The translations under genes and the position numbers were made by a program. From IMG/VR virus record IMGVR_UViG_3300028666_000004, positions 1 through 53,421 of that record: DNA of 53,421 nt; one strand, 5' to 3'. Below are positions 38,694 through 48,245 of this stretch, piece after piece (within the stretch, counting starts at the first letter, position 1; the number at the start of each line of letters is the position of its first letter). The notes beneath the pieces were generated by a model. It was given only the letters and a program-made list of their open reading frames with translations, had not been told where the DNA came from and did not search any database. Origin of the DNA: a virus.

Positions 38694-40186
38694 TCTCTCA
38701 AATCTCCAATTCTTCCAACAATCAAAGATTGCCCCATTTCAAAATATCCACCTATATCGTCGCTTTGAAATGTAAGCGTCATTTCTCTTTGCTGCTCTCT
38801 CAAATCTATTTTAACCGTATTGCTAAGGTAAGAATAAGGGGGCGACGTATAGGGTACAGAGCGTGCATATTCAGTTCCGCCAACTATTAAATTCATAGTT
38901 CCTGTCTGTATCATATCTGGCTCGACTCTATATAAATCGACCCATCTACTAAGCTCATTTCTTTGAGCATTTGGTCCCGTTGTAAGCCAAGATATAAAGG
39001 GAGTAGTGATTGAAGATAGGATTGGATTTGTGGTGCCATCTAGGAAAACTTGATCGTATCCTGATTCATGTACCCAGAGAGGGAAAGTTCCAGCAGTGGG
39101 ATTATTGTCGGCCCAAATAGGTTTTGCGAAAACCTGATCGAAATATCCATCCGAGCGCCCAATTGTTCCGCTATCCCAACATCGTTCGCGAATATTGTAT
39201 TTAACGTAATTAGTAACTTCAGTAGCGTTACCGAAAGGAGCAAACCAAATTATTTCGCCATATTGTGTTATTTTTGTAGCCCAACATTTTTGTCTTTGAG
39301 CATAATTAATATTGCGGAAGAAGTAATTTAAGCAAGAATCGTTTGGAAGTTCTTGTACTATACCATTGTAAAAAAGGAATCTATCAACTGCTGCCCAATA
39401 GTAAATACCATCGAATTCTATTATTCCTCTGCTAGATAATAATGAGCTTTCACTTGTTACGGTATCAAATTTAAACTCTACCTCATTTATACCGACATTC
39501 GTTACACGTATTAGCGAGTCTAGGCTCCAAAGAAGACCCGCAGGGGAAGTGTTTCCGCCTCTTACTGATAAGCCAAAGCATATCTTAGATGCAGTTATTC
39601 TGGCGCTTCCCATGATTGTGGTTGGATCGTTAGCATTCGTCCACGCTACATCCCCATCATTTCCGAAAAAGAATAAAAATGGATGAAATACTGCAATGCC
39701 ACCTGAACAAAAATTGCCAGTTGGCTGTAATGTCGCAGCAGCGTTTAACTCACCAAAATAGATTGGTCTCTCTATATCGCTGTTTATTCCTGCTAGGTTT
39801 GGAGCAGCAAAGGCAATGAGGATACCGCCATTATCTACGGTAGAAAACATATTATCGAATTGCCAATCATTATTAGCATCGGCTTGAAATGGAACAGGAG
39901 TTCTATTGACGGGTCCGGCGATGTGGTTTCCAAACTGATCGATAGTTATATAGTTTAACTGGCTTGCAGTGCCGTAATAAACATTAAAATTAGGAAAGTC
40001 ACTAGTAACATATGTTCCACGAGTTATCTCCGTAGAGGAACCAATTTGGACATACCCGCCCATTTTCTGAGGCAATCCACGTTGGAATCTAATCCATTGC
40101 CCATCTGACCAAGTTCTTGCAGCGAGCTTCGTTCCATCCCGCTGTATTCCTGGTGGAAAGTTTAATGGATATATTTTGTCTTCCAT
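38690..40186 (-). CDS. Tail nozzle / packaged-DNA stabilisation protein (P22 gp10-like)
   Basis: 498 residues, close to P22 gp10 (472). Starts YPLNFPPGIQRDGTKLAART, with WSDGQWIRFQRGLPQKMGGY, the standard opening of this family, followed by repeated beta-propeller-like blades with FGNDGDVAWTNAND and WAPFG-like turns. It plugs the portal channel beneath the adaptor. Overlaps neighbours by 1-4 bases. Confidence 0.75.
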   Translation of the reverse strand: MEDKIYPLNFPPGIQRDGTKLAARTWSDGQWIRFQRGLPQKMGGYVQIGSSTEITRGTYVTSDFPNFNVYYGTASQLNYITIDQFGNHIAGPVNRTPVPFQADANNDWQFDNMFSTVDNGGILIAFAAPNLAGINSDIERPIYFGELNAAATLQPTGNFCSGGIAVFHPFLFFFGNDGDVAWTNANDPTTIMGSARITASKICFGLSVRGGNTSPAGLLWSLDSLIRVTNVGINEVEFKFDTVTSESSLLSSRGIIEFDGIYYWAAVDRFLFYNGIVQELPNDSCLNYFFRNINYAQRQKCWATKITQYGEIIWFAPFGNATEVTNYVKYNIRERCWDSGTIGRSDGYFDQVFAKPIWADNNPTAGTFPLWVHESGYDQVFLDGTTNPILSSITTPFISWLTTGPNAQRNELSRWVDLYRVEPDMIQTGTMNLIVGGTEYARSVPYTSPPYSYLSNTVKIDLREQQREMTLTFQSDDIGGYFEMGQSLIVGRIGDLRE

Positions 40187-40818
40187 TAATCTGCCTCACG
40201 GTTATACTGTCTATCAAAGTGACTTTGAGTGTCTTGTTGAATAAGTGAAGCTATTCCAGCTTTGTATTTTTCCTGCCACGCTGGAATTCTTTCATCATTC
40301 TTAAGGAATGGCATCGCTTCCAATAGACTGCCATACAAAAGAACATCGCCAGCATAATTAGTAAGCCAATTCGTCTGTTGATTAACGGTAAGAGGAACAG
40401 GTAGCTCTATATATGCAAACTCAAAAGGATAAGCAATATCGGGCGTAGGAGCGATTAAAAGCGTGTTGTAATCATAATCAGAATAATAAATGGGTGCCGC
40501 AGTCAGCGTTCTATTAGGCCAATACATATTCAGATATTCATAAGTGCCTTGTTTTAGGAAGTTTCTAGTGTTAAATCCTTGTCCTGAACCGTAATTGAAG
40601 GTGATTGTTCTTCTCCATCTTGCAGGCTTCTCCATCACAGCTTGTCCCGGTTGAAAGAACCCTGACACATATTGTTCCAATCCAATAGTTTTTGCTTCTC
40701 GACAAATTTTAAGTTGAGCATTTAATATAAATGTAGGAATTTGTTGAATAGTAGATGCATCATTTCTGACTAAGTAATTTTCTATGCTTGCGACCAACGA
40801 ATTATAAGTTATTCCCAT
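40186..40818 (-). CDS. Head-to-tail adaptor (gp4-like family)
   Basis: 210 residues. Helical start (YNSLVASIENYLVRNDASTI, with IPTFILNAQLKI), then beta strands (RWRRTITFNYGSG), a PIYYSDYDYNTLLIAPTPD turn and a C-terminal helix. This arrangement matches the phage adaptor family of podoviruses that connects portal and nozzle. Placed directly upstream of the nozzle gene. Confidence 0.65.
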   Translation of the reverse strand: MGITYNSLVASIENYLVRNDASTIQQIPTFILNAQLKICREAKTIGLEQYVSGFFQPGQAVMEKPARWRRTITFNYGSGQGFNTRNFLKQGTYEYLNMYWPNRTLTAAPIYYSDYDYNTLLIAPTPDIAYPFEFAYIELPVPLTVNQQTNWLTNYAGDVLLYGSLLEAMPFLKNDERIPAWQEKYKAGIASLIQQDTQSHFDRQYNREAD

Positions 40819-41432
40819 TATGCGCTCTCCATCACATAATTAACCGCCCAAAGGGTAGGAGTAACTAAAGAATTTAATTCTTGCACCTGTAATATTATTT
40901 GATCAACGCCAGCCACCCATCTAAATGAAGGCGTATTTAAGCCTATATTGTTTAATACTGCTGTTGTGCTGCCAACTATATTAATTCCAGCTGATGATTG
41001 ATAGCCATTAATTAACAAAGTTGATAAAGTACATCCAAATGCATTCAATGAATCATCGACTGTGGTTACTTCAATTGCAAAAGACACTGATACTGAATGT
41101 CTATCATGGGCATCGTATGGCAAAACATTAAGTATTAATAATGAAGTAAATAGATTAGTTGAAACTGTTTCGATTTCATTTAAAGGCAATATAGTTGGTA
41201 CTTCGTTCAATTGAGCTGCACTTGCCGTTAATGATTCCCCGTTAATCTGAAAACGAAGAGGGCCTGTGGTATCAAAGTTAACTATTTGTTGACTCATAGA
41301 TACTGGGCTATTGTTGCCTAATCCATCTTGTATTGGAACAGGTACAGTTAGCGGCAATCCTTGACCATTATTAGTAGTGGTTAATAAATCTCCATAAGTA
41401 CTTTCAGGTGTTTGATTGGTTAATTGTGTCAT
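40818..41432 (-). CDS. Virion protein of the tail operon
   Basis: 204 residues from ATG 41432, which shares TAATGA with the upstream stop. It opens MTQLTNQTPESTYGDLLTTT, with VPIQDGLGNNSPVSMSQQIV, a pattern found at the start of small beta-rich fibre or neck proteins. The remainder is a beta-sandwich-like sequence. Function unknown. Confidence 0.55.
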   Translation of the reverse strand: MTQLTNQTPESTYGDLLTTTNNGQGLPLTVPVPIQDGLGNNSPVSMSQQIVNFDTTGPLRFQINGESLTASAAQLNEVPTILPLNEIETVSTNLFTSLLILNVLPYDAHDRHSVSVSFAIEVTTVDDSLNAFGCTLSTLLINGYQSSAGINIVGSTTAVLNNIGLNTPSFRWVAGVDQIILQVQELNSLVTPTLWAVNYVMESA

Positions 41433-41851
41433 TAAGGGCCCCACGAATAATTTTCTAAAGACGCTAATATTTGCGCTTGATTAGGTCCATAATAACCATC
41501 ATCTAACGTATCCCAACTTGCAAAAGTAAGCATATTTAAGTTGTTCCACGCAAACATTAAACCCTGATTCCAAGTAATTGGCTGCATTTGCTGAGGACGA
41601 GGATTTTGAACGGGAACTGGGTCAGGAGGAAGAATAGGCGGTCTATTCTGTTCATTTGGAACATCTGCATAATCTTTACCAACGTACAATCCAGTCCATA
41701 CAAGCCCATTTCCGCGATATTCCATTTGCTGCACTAAATCTCGTCTAAGATGTACGAAACCTGTGTAATCACATATCCCAAGAGCTTCCGGAGAGCTCTC
41801 ATCGATTGATACATGTTTTCCATGGGGTCTATACGTCACGATCTGGTCCAT
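41432..41851 (-). CDS. Conserved tail-operon protein, degenerate zinc site
   Basis: 139 residues. Homologues in podoviruses carry 'C..CGF......L...W.glYVc..D' with two Cys pairs; here the pattern is ICDYTGFVHLRRDLVQQMEY and LVWTGLYVGKDYAD, with only one Cys left. PPILPPDPVPVQNPRP follows. It overlaps the adaptor-F5/8C gene by 16 bases. Role unknown. Confidence 0.55.
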   Translation of the reverse strand: MDQIVTYRPHGKHVSIDESSPEALGICDYTGFVHLRRDLVQQMEYRGNGLVWTGLYVGKDYADVPNEQNRPPILPPDPVPVQNPRPQQMQPITWNQGLMFAWNNLNMLTFASWDTLDDGYYGPNQAQILASLENYSWGP

Positions 41852-42897
41852 CCTTGCGTATAATCACCATATATTCTCAACGGAACCCTTTCTCTGTCCT
41901 CTGCTTTTGCCATAGCAAACTCTTCATCCGATAAAGCTTTCAAATAACTTACCCTATCTAGTGGAATATCAAGCCTTTTTACCGACAAACTATGCGCCAA
42001 CTTAGCGATGACAGGCTCTATAAATCTTGAAGGGATTTGAGGAACATTCGTTAAATTCCCTATATCTTGCATCGTTTCAATATAGGTGTAATACATATTG
42101 TTAAAAAGAGCATTTGGCGTTGGCCACAGATATACTGTTGGAACAATTTGTCTATCTAAGTAAAATGCTGATGGTCTTCCAGTCTGATTCTTTTGAGGTA
42201 GAGCCATCCATTCCGCTCTAGATATAGGATTGATAATCGTATCGTAAATTAAAGTGTTGAAATACAGTTCTTGCACATTTAATGTTGCTCCCCCTGTTTC
42301 TCTTATTCTGAAAACTGAACTAGCAATAGGGATTGGAATTACAAACCAACTTATTGTCCCTATAGTATATTGTTGAGCTGGAATATTTAAGGCTGTTGTC
42401 CAAGCGATATTATCATTTGAATATTCTGCATCCAATGTATATGTGGTTGTAACATTTGATTGTATGCCTACCATTGCTATTATAAATTGCGAATTATTCC
42501 AATTATAGCTAATATAACCATTTGGAGCAGTTTGAGTACAGGCTGTATTTTTATTTCCATCAAATGCGTTGGAAGCGACACCACCATTACTTGAAAATGG
42601 TGTTCCCCCAAGTGCTCTTTGCGACTGTCTCATTGTTGCTTCTAATATTGCGACAGCAGGATTTGGTAATTGATAAGCTGTTTGTCCATTAACAAGGGCC
42701 AACATACCTTGTTTTACAGTCCATAGATTAAGGCCTCTATTTATCCATGAACTTAAGATACAATTTAATGAACGAAGCGCATTTGTTATTTGTTCTCTAT
42801 CGATGATATTTCCGAGCACACCTATTCTATTGTAAGCTTCTCTTACAATAGTATCGACTTGCGGCGTTAAAAATAGATATTCCCCGGATGTGCTCAC
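41836..42897 (-). CDS. Tail adaptor with inserted F5/8C-like (discoidin) domain
   Basis: 353 residues. Residues ~1-92 and ~218-353 form a gp4-like adaptor (VREAYNRIGVLGNIIDREQI; then SRAEWMALPQKNQTGRPSAF, DRQIVPTVYLWPTPN). Residues ~95-215 are an insertion with the F5/8 type C signature: GVASNAFDGNKNTACTQ, a beta-sandwich and FRIRETGG near the end. F5/8C domains bind sugars or lipids. The insertion falls in a loop, so the adaptor is likely still functional and the domain is displayed on the virion neck. Confidence 0.65.
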   Translation of the reverse strand: MSTSGEYLFLTPQVDTIVREAYNRIGVLGNIIDREQITNALRSLNCILSSWINRGLNLWTVKQGMLALVNGQTAYQLPNPAVAILEATMRQSQRALGGTPFSSNGGVASNAFDGNKNTACTQTAPNGYISYNWNNSQFIIAMVGIQSNVTTTYTLDAEYSNDNIAWTTALNIPAQQYTIGTISWFVIPIPIASSVFRIRETGGATLNVQELYFNTLIYDTIINPISRAEWMALPQKNQTGRPSAFYLDRQIVPTVYLWPTPNALFNNMYYTYIETMQDIGNLTNVPQIPSRFIEPVIAKLAHSLSVKRLDIPLDRVSYLKALSDEEFAMAKAEDRERVPLRIYGDYTQGWTRS

Positions 42898-42906
42898 TCA
42901 TAATCC

Positions 42907-43095
42907 TTAATGATGAAATCCCTTAAGTGTTTCCGCTAAAACAGCACGCTTACGTAATGTTGGATTTGATGAATGGGTAGCTTTCTCTAATTTTCCAGCT
43001 GGAATTTTTTTGTCTTGTGGCACATGTAATTGTTTATGCAGCGCACCTTTCTTCATGTGCATTTCTTGTATAAACATCTTCTTAGCTCTGCCCAT
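42907..43095 (-). CDS. Small conserved basic phage protein
   Basis: 62 residues, Lys/His-rich: MHMKKGALHKQLHVPQDKKI, then LEKATHSSNPTLRKRAVLAE. This matches a frequent small phage protein (MkkgaLhk.LgvP...kIp). It lies within the structural operon. Function not established; possibly an internal virion or assembly factor. Confidence 0.6.
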   Translation of the reverse strand: MGRAKKMFIQEMHMKKGALHKQLHVPQDKKIPAGKLEKATHSSNPTLRKRAVLAETLKGFHH

Positions 43096-43104
43096 AAATA
43101 TTCC

Positions 43105-43776
43105 TTAAATAGCACAAAATTCTTGAATTGATATTAATCCAGCACTTCCTGCTCCACCTTGAACATTTCCACCGCCATTCCAACTGCCACCGCCTGCTCC
43201 ACCAGCACCAAATCCGGCGGCGTTATTGCCAGTAACGTTTCCATTAAATGAGCTCGCAGCACCTCCACTACCAAAATTACTATTTCCACCTGCACCTGTA
43301 TATCCGAAAACTGTTACTACTCCTTGCCCTATTCCTTGCCAGCCTGTTTGACCAACAAAGGTTAAGTCCCCAGTTCCAGCGGTTCCACCTGCTCCACCGA
43401 CGCCACCCGTTGCGGATGCCGCTCCACTTCCACCCGTTGCCCCGTTCGCAATAACAAGAGCACCTAAGCTAGTATTACCACCATTTCCACCTGGATTATT
43501 TCCGGCAGTTCCAGCAGTACCGCCTGCACCAATAGTAACTGTTTGAGAGACACCGATTTGAGAGGCTGTCAAAGTAGCAAGAGCAAAACCGCCGCCGCCG
43601 CCGCCACCACCCGCGCCAGCAGCACCAGCCCCTGAAGTTGCACCACCGCCTGCACCACCACCGCCCTTTGCGGTTACAACGCAATAAACCATTCCGGCTG
43701 TTGGCGTATAAGTACCGCTAGCAGTAAACTTTTGATAAGTGATTTTATTGATATTTTCAGGGTAATTAATTGTCAT
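43105..43776 (-). CDS. Glycine-rich adhesin-like tail protein
   Basis: 223 residues, dominated by Gly, Ala, Thr and Asn. It opens YQKFTASGTYTPTAGMVYCV, then a GGGGAGGG block, an IGAGG segment and several Gly-rich runs, ending ISIQEFCAI. The domain 'F...GtytpptG......vkGGGGaGgg' is known in fibre-tip and adhesin proteins of phages, including those with polyglycine-helix tips (S16 gp38). A host-receptor-binding role is likely. Confidence 0.65.
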   Translation of the reverse strand: MTINYPENINKITYQKFTASGTYTPTAGMVYCVVTAKGGGGAGGGATSGAGAAGAGGGGGGGGFALATLTASQIGVSQTVTIGAGGTAGTAGNNPGGNGGNTSLGALVIANGATGGSGAASATGGVGGAGGTAGTGDLTFVGQTGWQGIGQGVVTVFGYTGAGGNSNFGSGGAASSFNGNVTGNNAAGFGAGGAGGGSWNGGGNVQGGAGSAGLISIQEFCAI

Positions 43777-43788
43777 AGCAGATCCTTA

Positions 43789-45087
43789 TTAAACAATGGT
43801 CCAATTACCTACATAATTCATAACAACCCAAGTTGTATTGGTGGTAATGCACATTATAGATATTGCATTATATTGGCCTAACGCAGTGATAGAGCCACCT
43901 ACACCTGTAGTTGTTACCTGGCCATCAAAATGAATCAATTGACCTGCATTCTGAGCAATACTAAATAAACCCGCACCTTTTCCAATAATTCTAAAGCTAT
44001 CACCTTCAGTTGCAGTAGCAGGCAAAGTAAAAGTTCCACCAGTACCGTTATTAGCAACATAAGTACTTCCGCGTACGATTGCTTGAGAAGGACCAGGGAC
44101 ATCGGCGGTTAAATTCATAACAAATGATGCATTTTGCCCGGTATCAGGTATTGTATAAGTTCTTGCAGCAGCTTGAGACGCAGGAGAAATAGTAACGTTT
44201 GAAGTAGAGCTTGTACCTAAAACAGCGCTGCCAAATGGATTTGCAGTAGTACCTAATGCGCAACCACCTGTAGTTGAAGCGTTAATGATAGTTGTTAGCG
44301 CTGAATTTCCGATAACAGCTTGATTGTCCGCAGTAACAGAAATAGAATCACCGATACAGATCCTATTAATAGCGCCAGCAGCATTAACACCCGTGCCCCA
44401 TCCAATGAGAATATTTTTCTGACCGGTTGTAATAGCGGTTCCGGTTACGCCTGAAGATTCACCAATGAGAATATTATTTATACCGGTTGATACATTTTGT
44501 CCTGCACTAAATCCTAAAGTGATACAACCTGTTGCTGTAGTAATATTTTGAAGTCCGTTACGGCCAATCGCAACATTACTTTGAGCAGTAACAGTTGAAG
44601 GGGTTCCATTGCCTTGTATTGTATTTAAACCAATACCGATATTGTCTTGATTTGATAAATTCTGGCAAGAATTAGATCCTATCCCTATTACAGAGGATGC
44701 CGTAGTTGCATTCTGTCCAGCAAAATTTCCTATAAATATAGCATTACCGGCAGATATATTGGTGAGAGCAGTTCCTGCTCCTGGTCCAATAACGATATTA
44801 GACGCAGTAGTATCGGCAAATAAAGCAGTAGAGCCCGCACCATTACCAGTTACAAAGTTATTTGATGTGGAATAAAATGCAGGCCCTGTTAAAAACTTAG
44901 TATTACCTGTATTGCAAAGCAACATATTCGAGCTTGCACCAGCATCAGGAATGGTTATAGTGACACTTGATGCGGGCGCTGTAGATGAAACAGTCGTTGT
45001 ATTAGTAGTCCCTAATACCAACTGATTCGTTGTATTTGTTAACGATAAATTAGAGCTAGATTTGTTTATCGCATTAGTCGTAGTCAC
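43789..45087 (-). CDS. Fibre protein with YadA-head-like repeats
   Basis: 432 residues. N-terminus shares NLTNTTNQLVLGTTNTTT and the TAPASSVTITIPDAG block with the next gene. Residues ~115-270 hold repeats of the kind NIVIGPGAGT, NAIFIGNFAG, IGIGLNTIQG, NVAIGRNGLQ, NNILIGESSG, like left-handed beta-roll YadA heads. The C-terminal ~100 residues (GDSFRIIGKGAG, then QLIHFDGQ, NTTWVVMNY) form a module shared with 45100 and 46020. Probably a trimeric surface fibre. Confidence 0.65.
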   Translation of the reverse strand: MTTTNAINKSSSNLSLTNTTNQLVLGTTNTTTVSSTAPASSVTITIPDAGASSNMLLCNTGNTKFLTGPAFYSTSNNFVTGNGAGSTALFADTTASNIVIGPGAGTALTNISAGNAIFIGNFAGQNATTASSVIGIGSNSCQNLSNQDNIGIGLNTIQGNGTPSTVTAQSNVAIGRNGLQNITTATGCITLGFSAGQNVSTGINNILIGESSGVTGTAITTGQKNILIGWGTGVNAAGAINRICIGDSISVTADNQAVIGNSALTTIINASTTGGCALGTTANPFGSAVLGTSSTSNVTISPASQAAARTYTIPDTGQNASFVMNLTADVPGPSQAIVRGSTYVANNGTGGTFTLPATATEGDSFRIIGKGAGLFSIAQNAGQLIHFDGQVTTTGVGGSITALGQYNAISIMCITTNTTWVVMNYVGNWTIV

Positions 45088-45099
45088 TATAACCCCTTA

Positions 45100-45990
45100 T
45101 TAAACCACTGTAATATTGCCTTGTGGAGCGCGAGCAGACCAAGTTGTATTTGCTGTTACACAGACAATGTAAATGTTATCCCATTGATTGGTGCTCGCTA
45201 AACTACCACCTACACCTGCTGTGGTCGCACTATTTCCAAGATGAATGGTTTGGCCTGAGTTTTGAGCAATTAACCAACCGCCAGCGCCTTTTCCAAACAC
45301 TTCAACGAAATCACCCGCTGCGGCAGTTACAGGCAATGTAAGCGTTACTAATCCTGCATTATTTGCAGCATATCTATTATCAACTGCCATGGCTTGCGTT
45401 GTGCCAGGGACATCGCTCCAGTTACTTGAAGCACCAGTATTTGTAATTGTAATTGTTCCGGCACCATTGGTAATTGATATTCCGGTTCCCGCTGTTAATG
45501 CAGCAGCAACAGGAGTAGCACCAGTTGAGCCTATAATTACTTGCCCATTTGTTAATGGCCCTAACCAGGTCGGCGCACCTGTTGATGAAGTAGCTAAAGA
45601 AGCGCTATTAGCTGTTGCAAGAGCAGCCATAGTATTCGCTGAACTTGCGTAAAGCAAAGTATTAATAGCGTTTGTACTTGGATAAGTGGAAGTACTCCAT
45701 GAAGGAGTTGTAGATGAGCCTGACAGCAATAATTGGCTTGCTGTGGCTGTACCAGCCAGAATTGCGCCTGATGCGGCTGTTGAATATAAAATACCACCAT
45801 TACTGAATGCGCTTGTACTTAGTACAAAATTTGCAGCAGCCCCAGCATCGGTTAATGTATAGGTTCTACTCGAAGCAGGCGCAGTGGATGAAATCGTAGT
45901 CGTATTGGTCGTACCCAATACTAACTGATTGGTAGTATTAGTAAGATTCAATAACGATGATGTGTTGTTAATTGCATTATTTTGTGCCAT
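45100..45990 (-). CDS. Fibre protein, paralogue of 43789
   Basis: 296 residues. N-terminus NLTNTTNQLVLGTTNTTT is nearly identical to 43789, and the C-terminal module (GDFVEVFGKGAGGWLIAQNS, then GGSLASTN and NTTWSARAPQGNITVV) matches it too. The middle is a different beta-repeat (LLSGSSTTPSWSTSTYPSTN). Ends mixing between paralogues would swap only the variable middle. Likely a receptor-binding fibre. Confidence 0.65.
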   Translation of the reverse strand: MAQNNAINNTSSLLNLTNTTNQLVLGTTNTTTISSTAPASSRTYTLTDAGAAANFVLSTSAFSNGGILYSTAASGAILAGTATASQLLLSGSSTTPSWSTSTYPSTNAINTLLYASSANTMAALATANSASLATSSTGAPTWLGPLTNGQVIIGSTGATPVAAALTAGTGISITNGAGTITITNTGASSNWSDVPGTTQAMAVDNRYAANNAGLVTLTLPVTAAAGDFVEVFGKGAGGWLIAQNSGQTIHLGNSATTAGVGGSLASTNQWDNIYIVCVTANTTWSARAPQGNITVV

Positions 45991-46019
45991 TTTAAATCTC
46001 TCTATCTATCAATCTATTG

Positions 46020-48245
46020 TTAAACCCATGCCCAATTGCCCATCTCTGGTATTGCTATCCATATACAGCTACCACCTGCTGTAGATGCTTCGAACGTCAT
46101 TGCATCGCCTTGCTTCGTTGATTTAACGGACGCGGTAGGATTTACAGAGCCAAATACCATTGATTGGCCACCATTTAAATCGACTGTAATAGTTCCGCTT
46201 GAATTATTAACTCTTACTTTTACGAAATCACCTACATTCGGCGATGCTGGCAATGTCCAAGTTACAGTCGAGCTATTGTCTAGATAATTCACCGAATTAC
46301 TTAACAATGTTCCAGAGGTATTGACTGTTTTAGTAACTGGAAATACATTTACCAACTGTAAATTAACGCCATCCGGAGATATGAAATAGAATACGTCATA
46401 AGTTCCAGCGCCCAGCGTTCCACACAATGGTTGACCTTGCGGGAATATATAACTTGCATTGAATGAAGGTTGAAAACCATTATTTTGAACAATTAATTTG
46501 TAAGTAGCACTTGATGTAATAATATTGGATGGCGTTTGCAGCACATGACCATTAGCTGATAATGACCACAATGCGGTAGGAGCCTCAGTAACATTCCATT
46601 GTACCGTTGCACCATCTGCCAATCCTACCGGGCTATCCGTATAAAGCTCTGACAGATTTGTATCTGTAATAGCTCCCGTTATATTTGATGTCGGTCTCCA
46701 AGTAGAATAATCTCTTAGAATTGTTATTCCGCCACCATTATTAGTAGCAAATTGTATATAGGTTGGATTACTTCCGAAATATGATTGATTACATGAATGT
46801 GTCGCAGAAGCAATGCAAGTAATGCTTCCTATTGAAGCTCCCCAACTATTAATTATAAAGTTATTATGGGTTGATAGCCAAGTTACAGTACCTATAATTT
46901 GATTTGCGCTACTAAAATTACTGTCTTTATCAAATACAGTTATACCATCAAATACGCAGCCTGTAGAGAATGTAGTATCAAAAATACATTCATAACTATA
47001 CATTGTAAATGTATGACTGCTATTTCCGCAGGTTAAAACAGGTGCTTGCACACAATTCAAATTGTACATCGAGAAATTGTTATTAAAGTTAGTAATTCCG
47101 GTAGTATTTAACGTAAGCGTTAATGTAGTATCTAATGTGATACCGCTCATATTCACATAAGATAATGTTCCAGACCAGCCAGCCGCATTTAATGTAATCG
47201 TAGTTACCATGCCATTTGTGGTCCAGATTACAGCGCCCCCATTTGAAACCCAGTTTATATTTGGATATATCAATGCGCCATTAGTGATTTCGTAAGTTCC
47301 TGGGTCGCCTATTATGTTTACCTGAAATTCAGCAGTTGGCGTCAATGTTAATGCATAAGTAAGCGCTTTAGTCGGCGTAGCAAATGGATAACTGATAGTA
47401 CCATTTCCGGCTGTATCGTTTCCTTTGTTAGAATAATAAACCGATTGAATCGACATTACTGTATTGGATGGTATCTCCCAAGTTAAATCACCTGAAATGT
47501 CTGTAGTAAGTATTCCGCCTGCGACAATTGTTCCTGGCAGAATATAATTAACTGAAGCGCCTAATGCAGCAGGTGCTAATAAGTTTACAGCATGTGTATT
47601 CGCTAAATTGTTTATCGATATTGCTGCTTGATAGGTATGAGTTGGATCTGAAAGGAACTCAAAAGTTCCGCTTGTAGACTGAAAAGATAGAGATATAAGT
47701 GCATCCGAACCAATAACACCTATTAATGGCGCTATACCTGTTGGAGCGCCTGAAAATGTTATAGCATTAACGGCTGTATTCAAACCATAAACTGCGGCTT
47801 GCAAAGCACCATTTGCTGTAATTCCTAGAACATGGAGAGCCTCTAAATACAGTCCCGTAGTTGCATCATTAATAAACGTCATACTAGGAGCAGCAGCACT
47901 GCCATCGCCTAATGAAATCTTAGGTGCTGTGATTGGCCCAAATGTTGAATCTATTGGATACCATGTCCCACCAAAACTAAAATTCAGCAAGTTGGTGTTA
48001 GAATTATAAACCAACATTCCGCTATCAGTTACCAAATTATTAATTTGAGCAGTCGTTAACACTGGAAGCTGAAGGCCGCCTTGTTTTGATAAAATAGCAA
48101 ATGCAGCACTAATCGGTGTATTGTTTATTTTTGGCAATTGCGGAATTGAATCTGATGAACCCCCAGGATATTGAACTAAATCTCCAACAATAGTACCTGA
48201 TGGTAAGAAAACTTCTGGAACATTATTTAAATTATTCGTAGTCAT
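46020..48245 (-). CDS. Large fibre protein, paralogous modules
   Basis: 741 residues. N-terminal ~170 residues (PSGTIVGDLVQYPGGSSDSI and GDGSAAAPSMTFINDATTGL) are shared with 49334. A central beta-helix-like part has Asn/Thr-rich repeats (SIYYSNKGNDTAGNGTISYP). The C-terminus shares the GDFVKV and GNWAWV module with the two smaller fibres. Shared TAATG with 48245-48982. Role: host-binding tail or head fibre. Confidence 0.65.
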   Translation of the reverse strand: MTTNNLNNVPEVFLPSGTIVGDLVQYPGGSSDSIPQLPKINNTPISAAFAILSKQGGLQLPVLTTAQINNLVTDSGMLVYNSNTNLLNFSFGGTWYPIDSTFGPITAPKISLGDGSAAAPSMTFINDATTGLYLEALHVLGITANGALQAAVYGLNTAVNAITFSGAPTGIAPLIGVIGSDALISLSFQSTSGTFEFLSDPTHTYQAAISINNLANTHAVNLLAPAALGASVNYILPGTIVAGGILTTDISGDLTWEIPSNTVMSIQSVYYSNKGNDTAGNGTISYPFATPTKALTYALTLTPTAEFQVNIIGDPGTYEITNGALIYPNINWVSNGGAVIWTTNGMVTTITLNAAGWSGTLSYVNMSGITLDTTLTLTLNTTGITNFNNNFSMYNLNCVQAPVLTCGNSSHTFTMYSYECIFDTTFSTGCVFDGITVFDKDSNFSSANQIIGTVTWLSTHNNFIINSWGASIGSITCIASATHSCNQSYFGSNPTYIQFATNNGGGITILRDYSTWRPTSNITGAITDTNLSELYTDSPVGLADGATVQWNVTEAPTALWSLSANGHVLQTPSNIITSSATYKLIVQNNGFQPSFNASYIFPQGQPLCGTLGAGTYDVFYFISPDGVNLQLVNVFPVTKTVNTSGTLLSNSVNYLDNSSTVTWTLPASPNVGDFVKVRVNNSSGTITVDLNGGQSMVFGSVNPTASVKSTKQGDAMTFEASTAGGSCIWIAIPEMGNWAWV

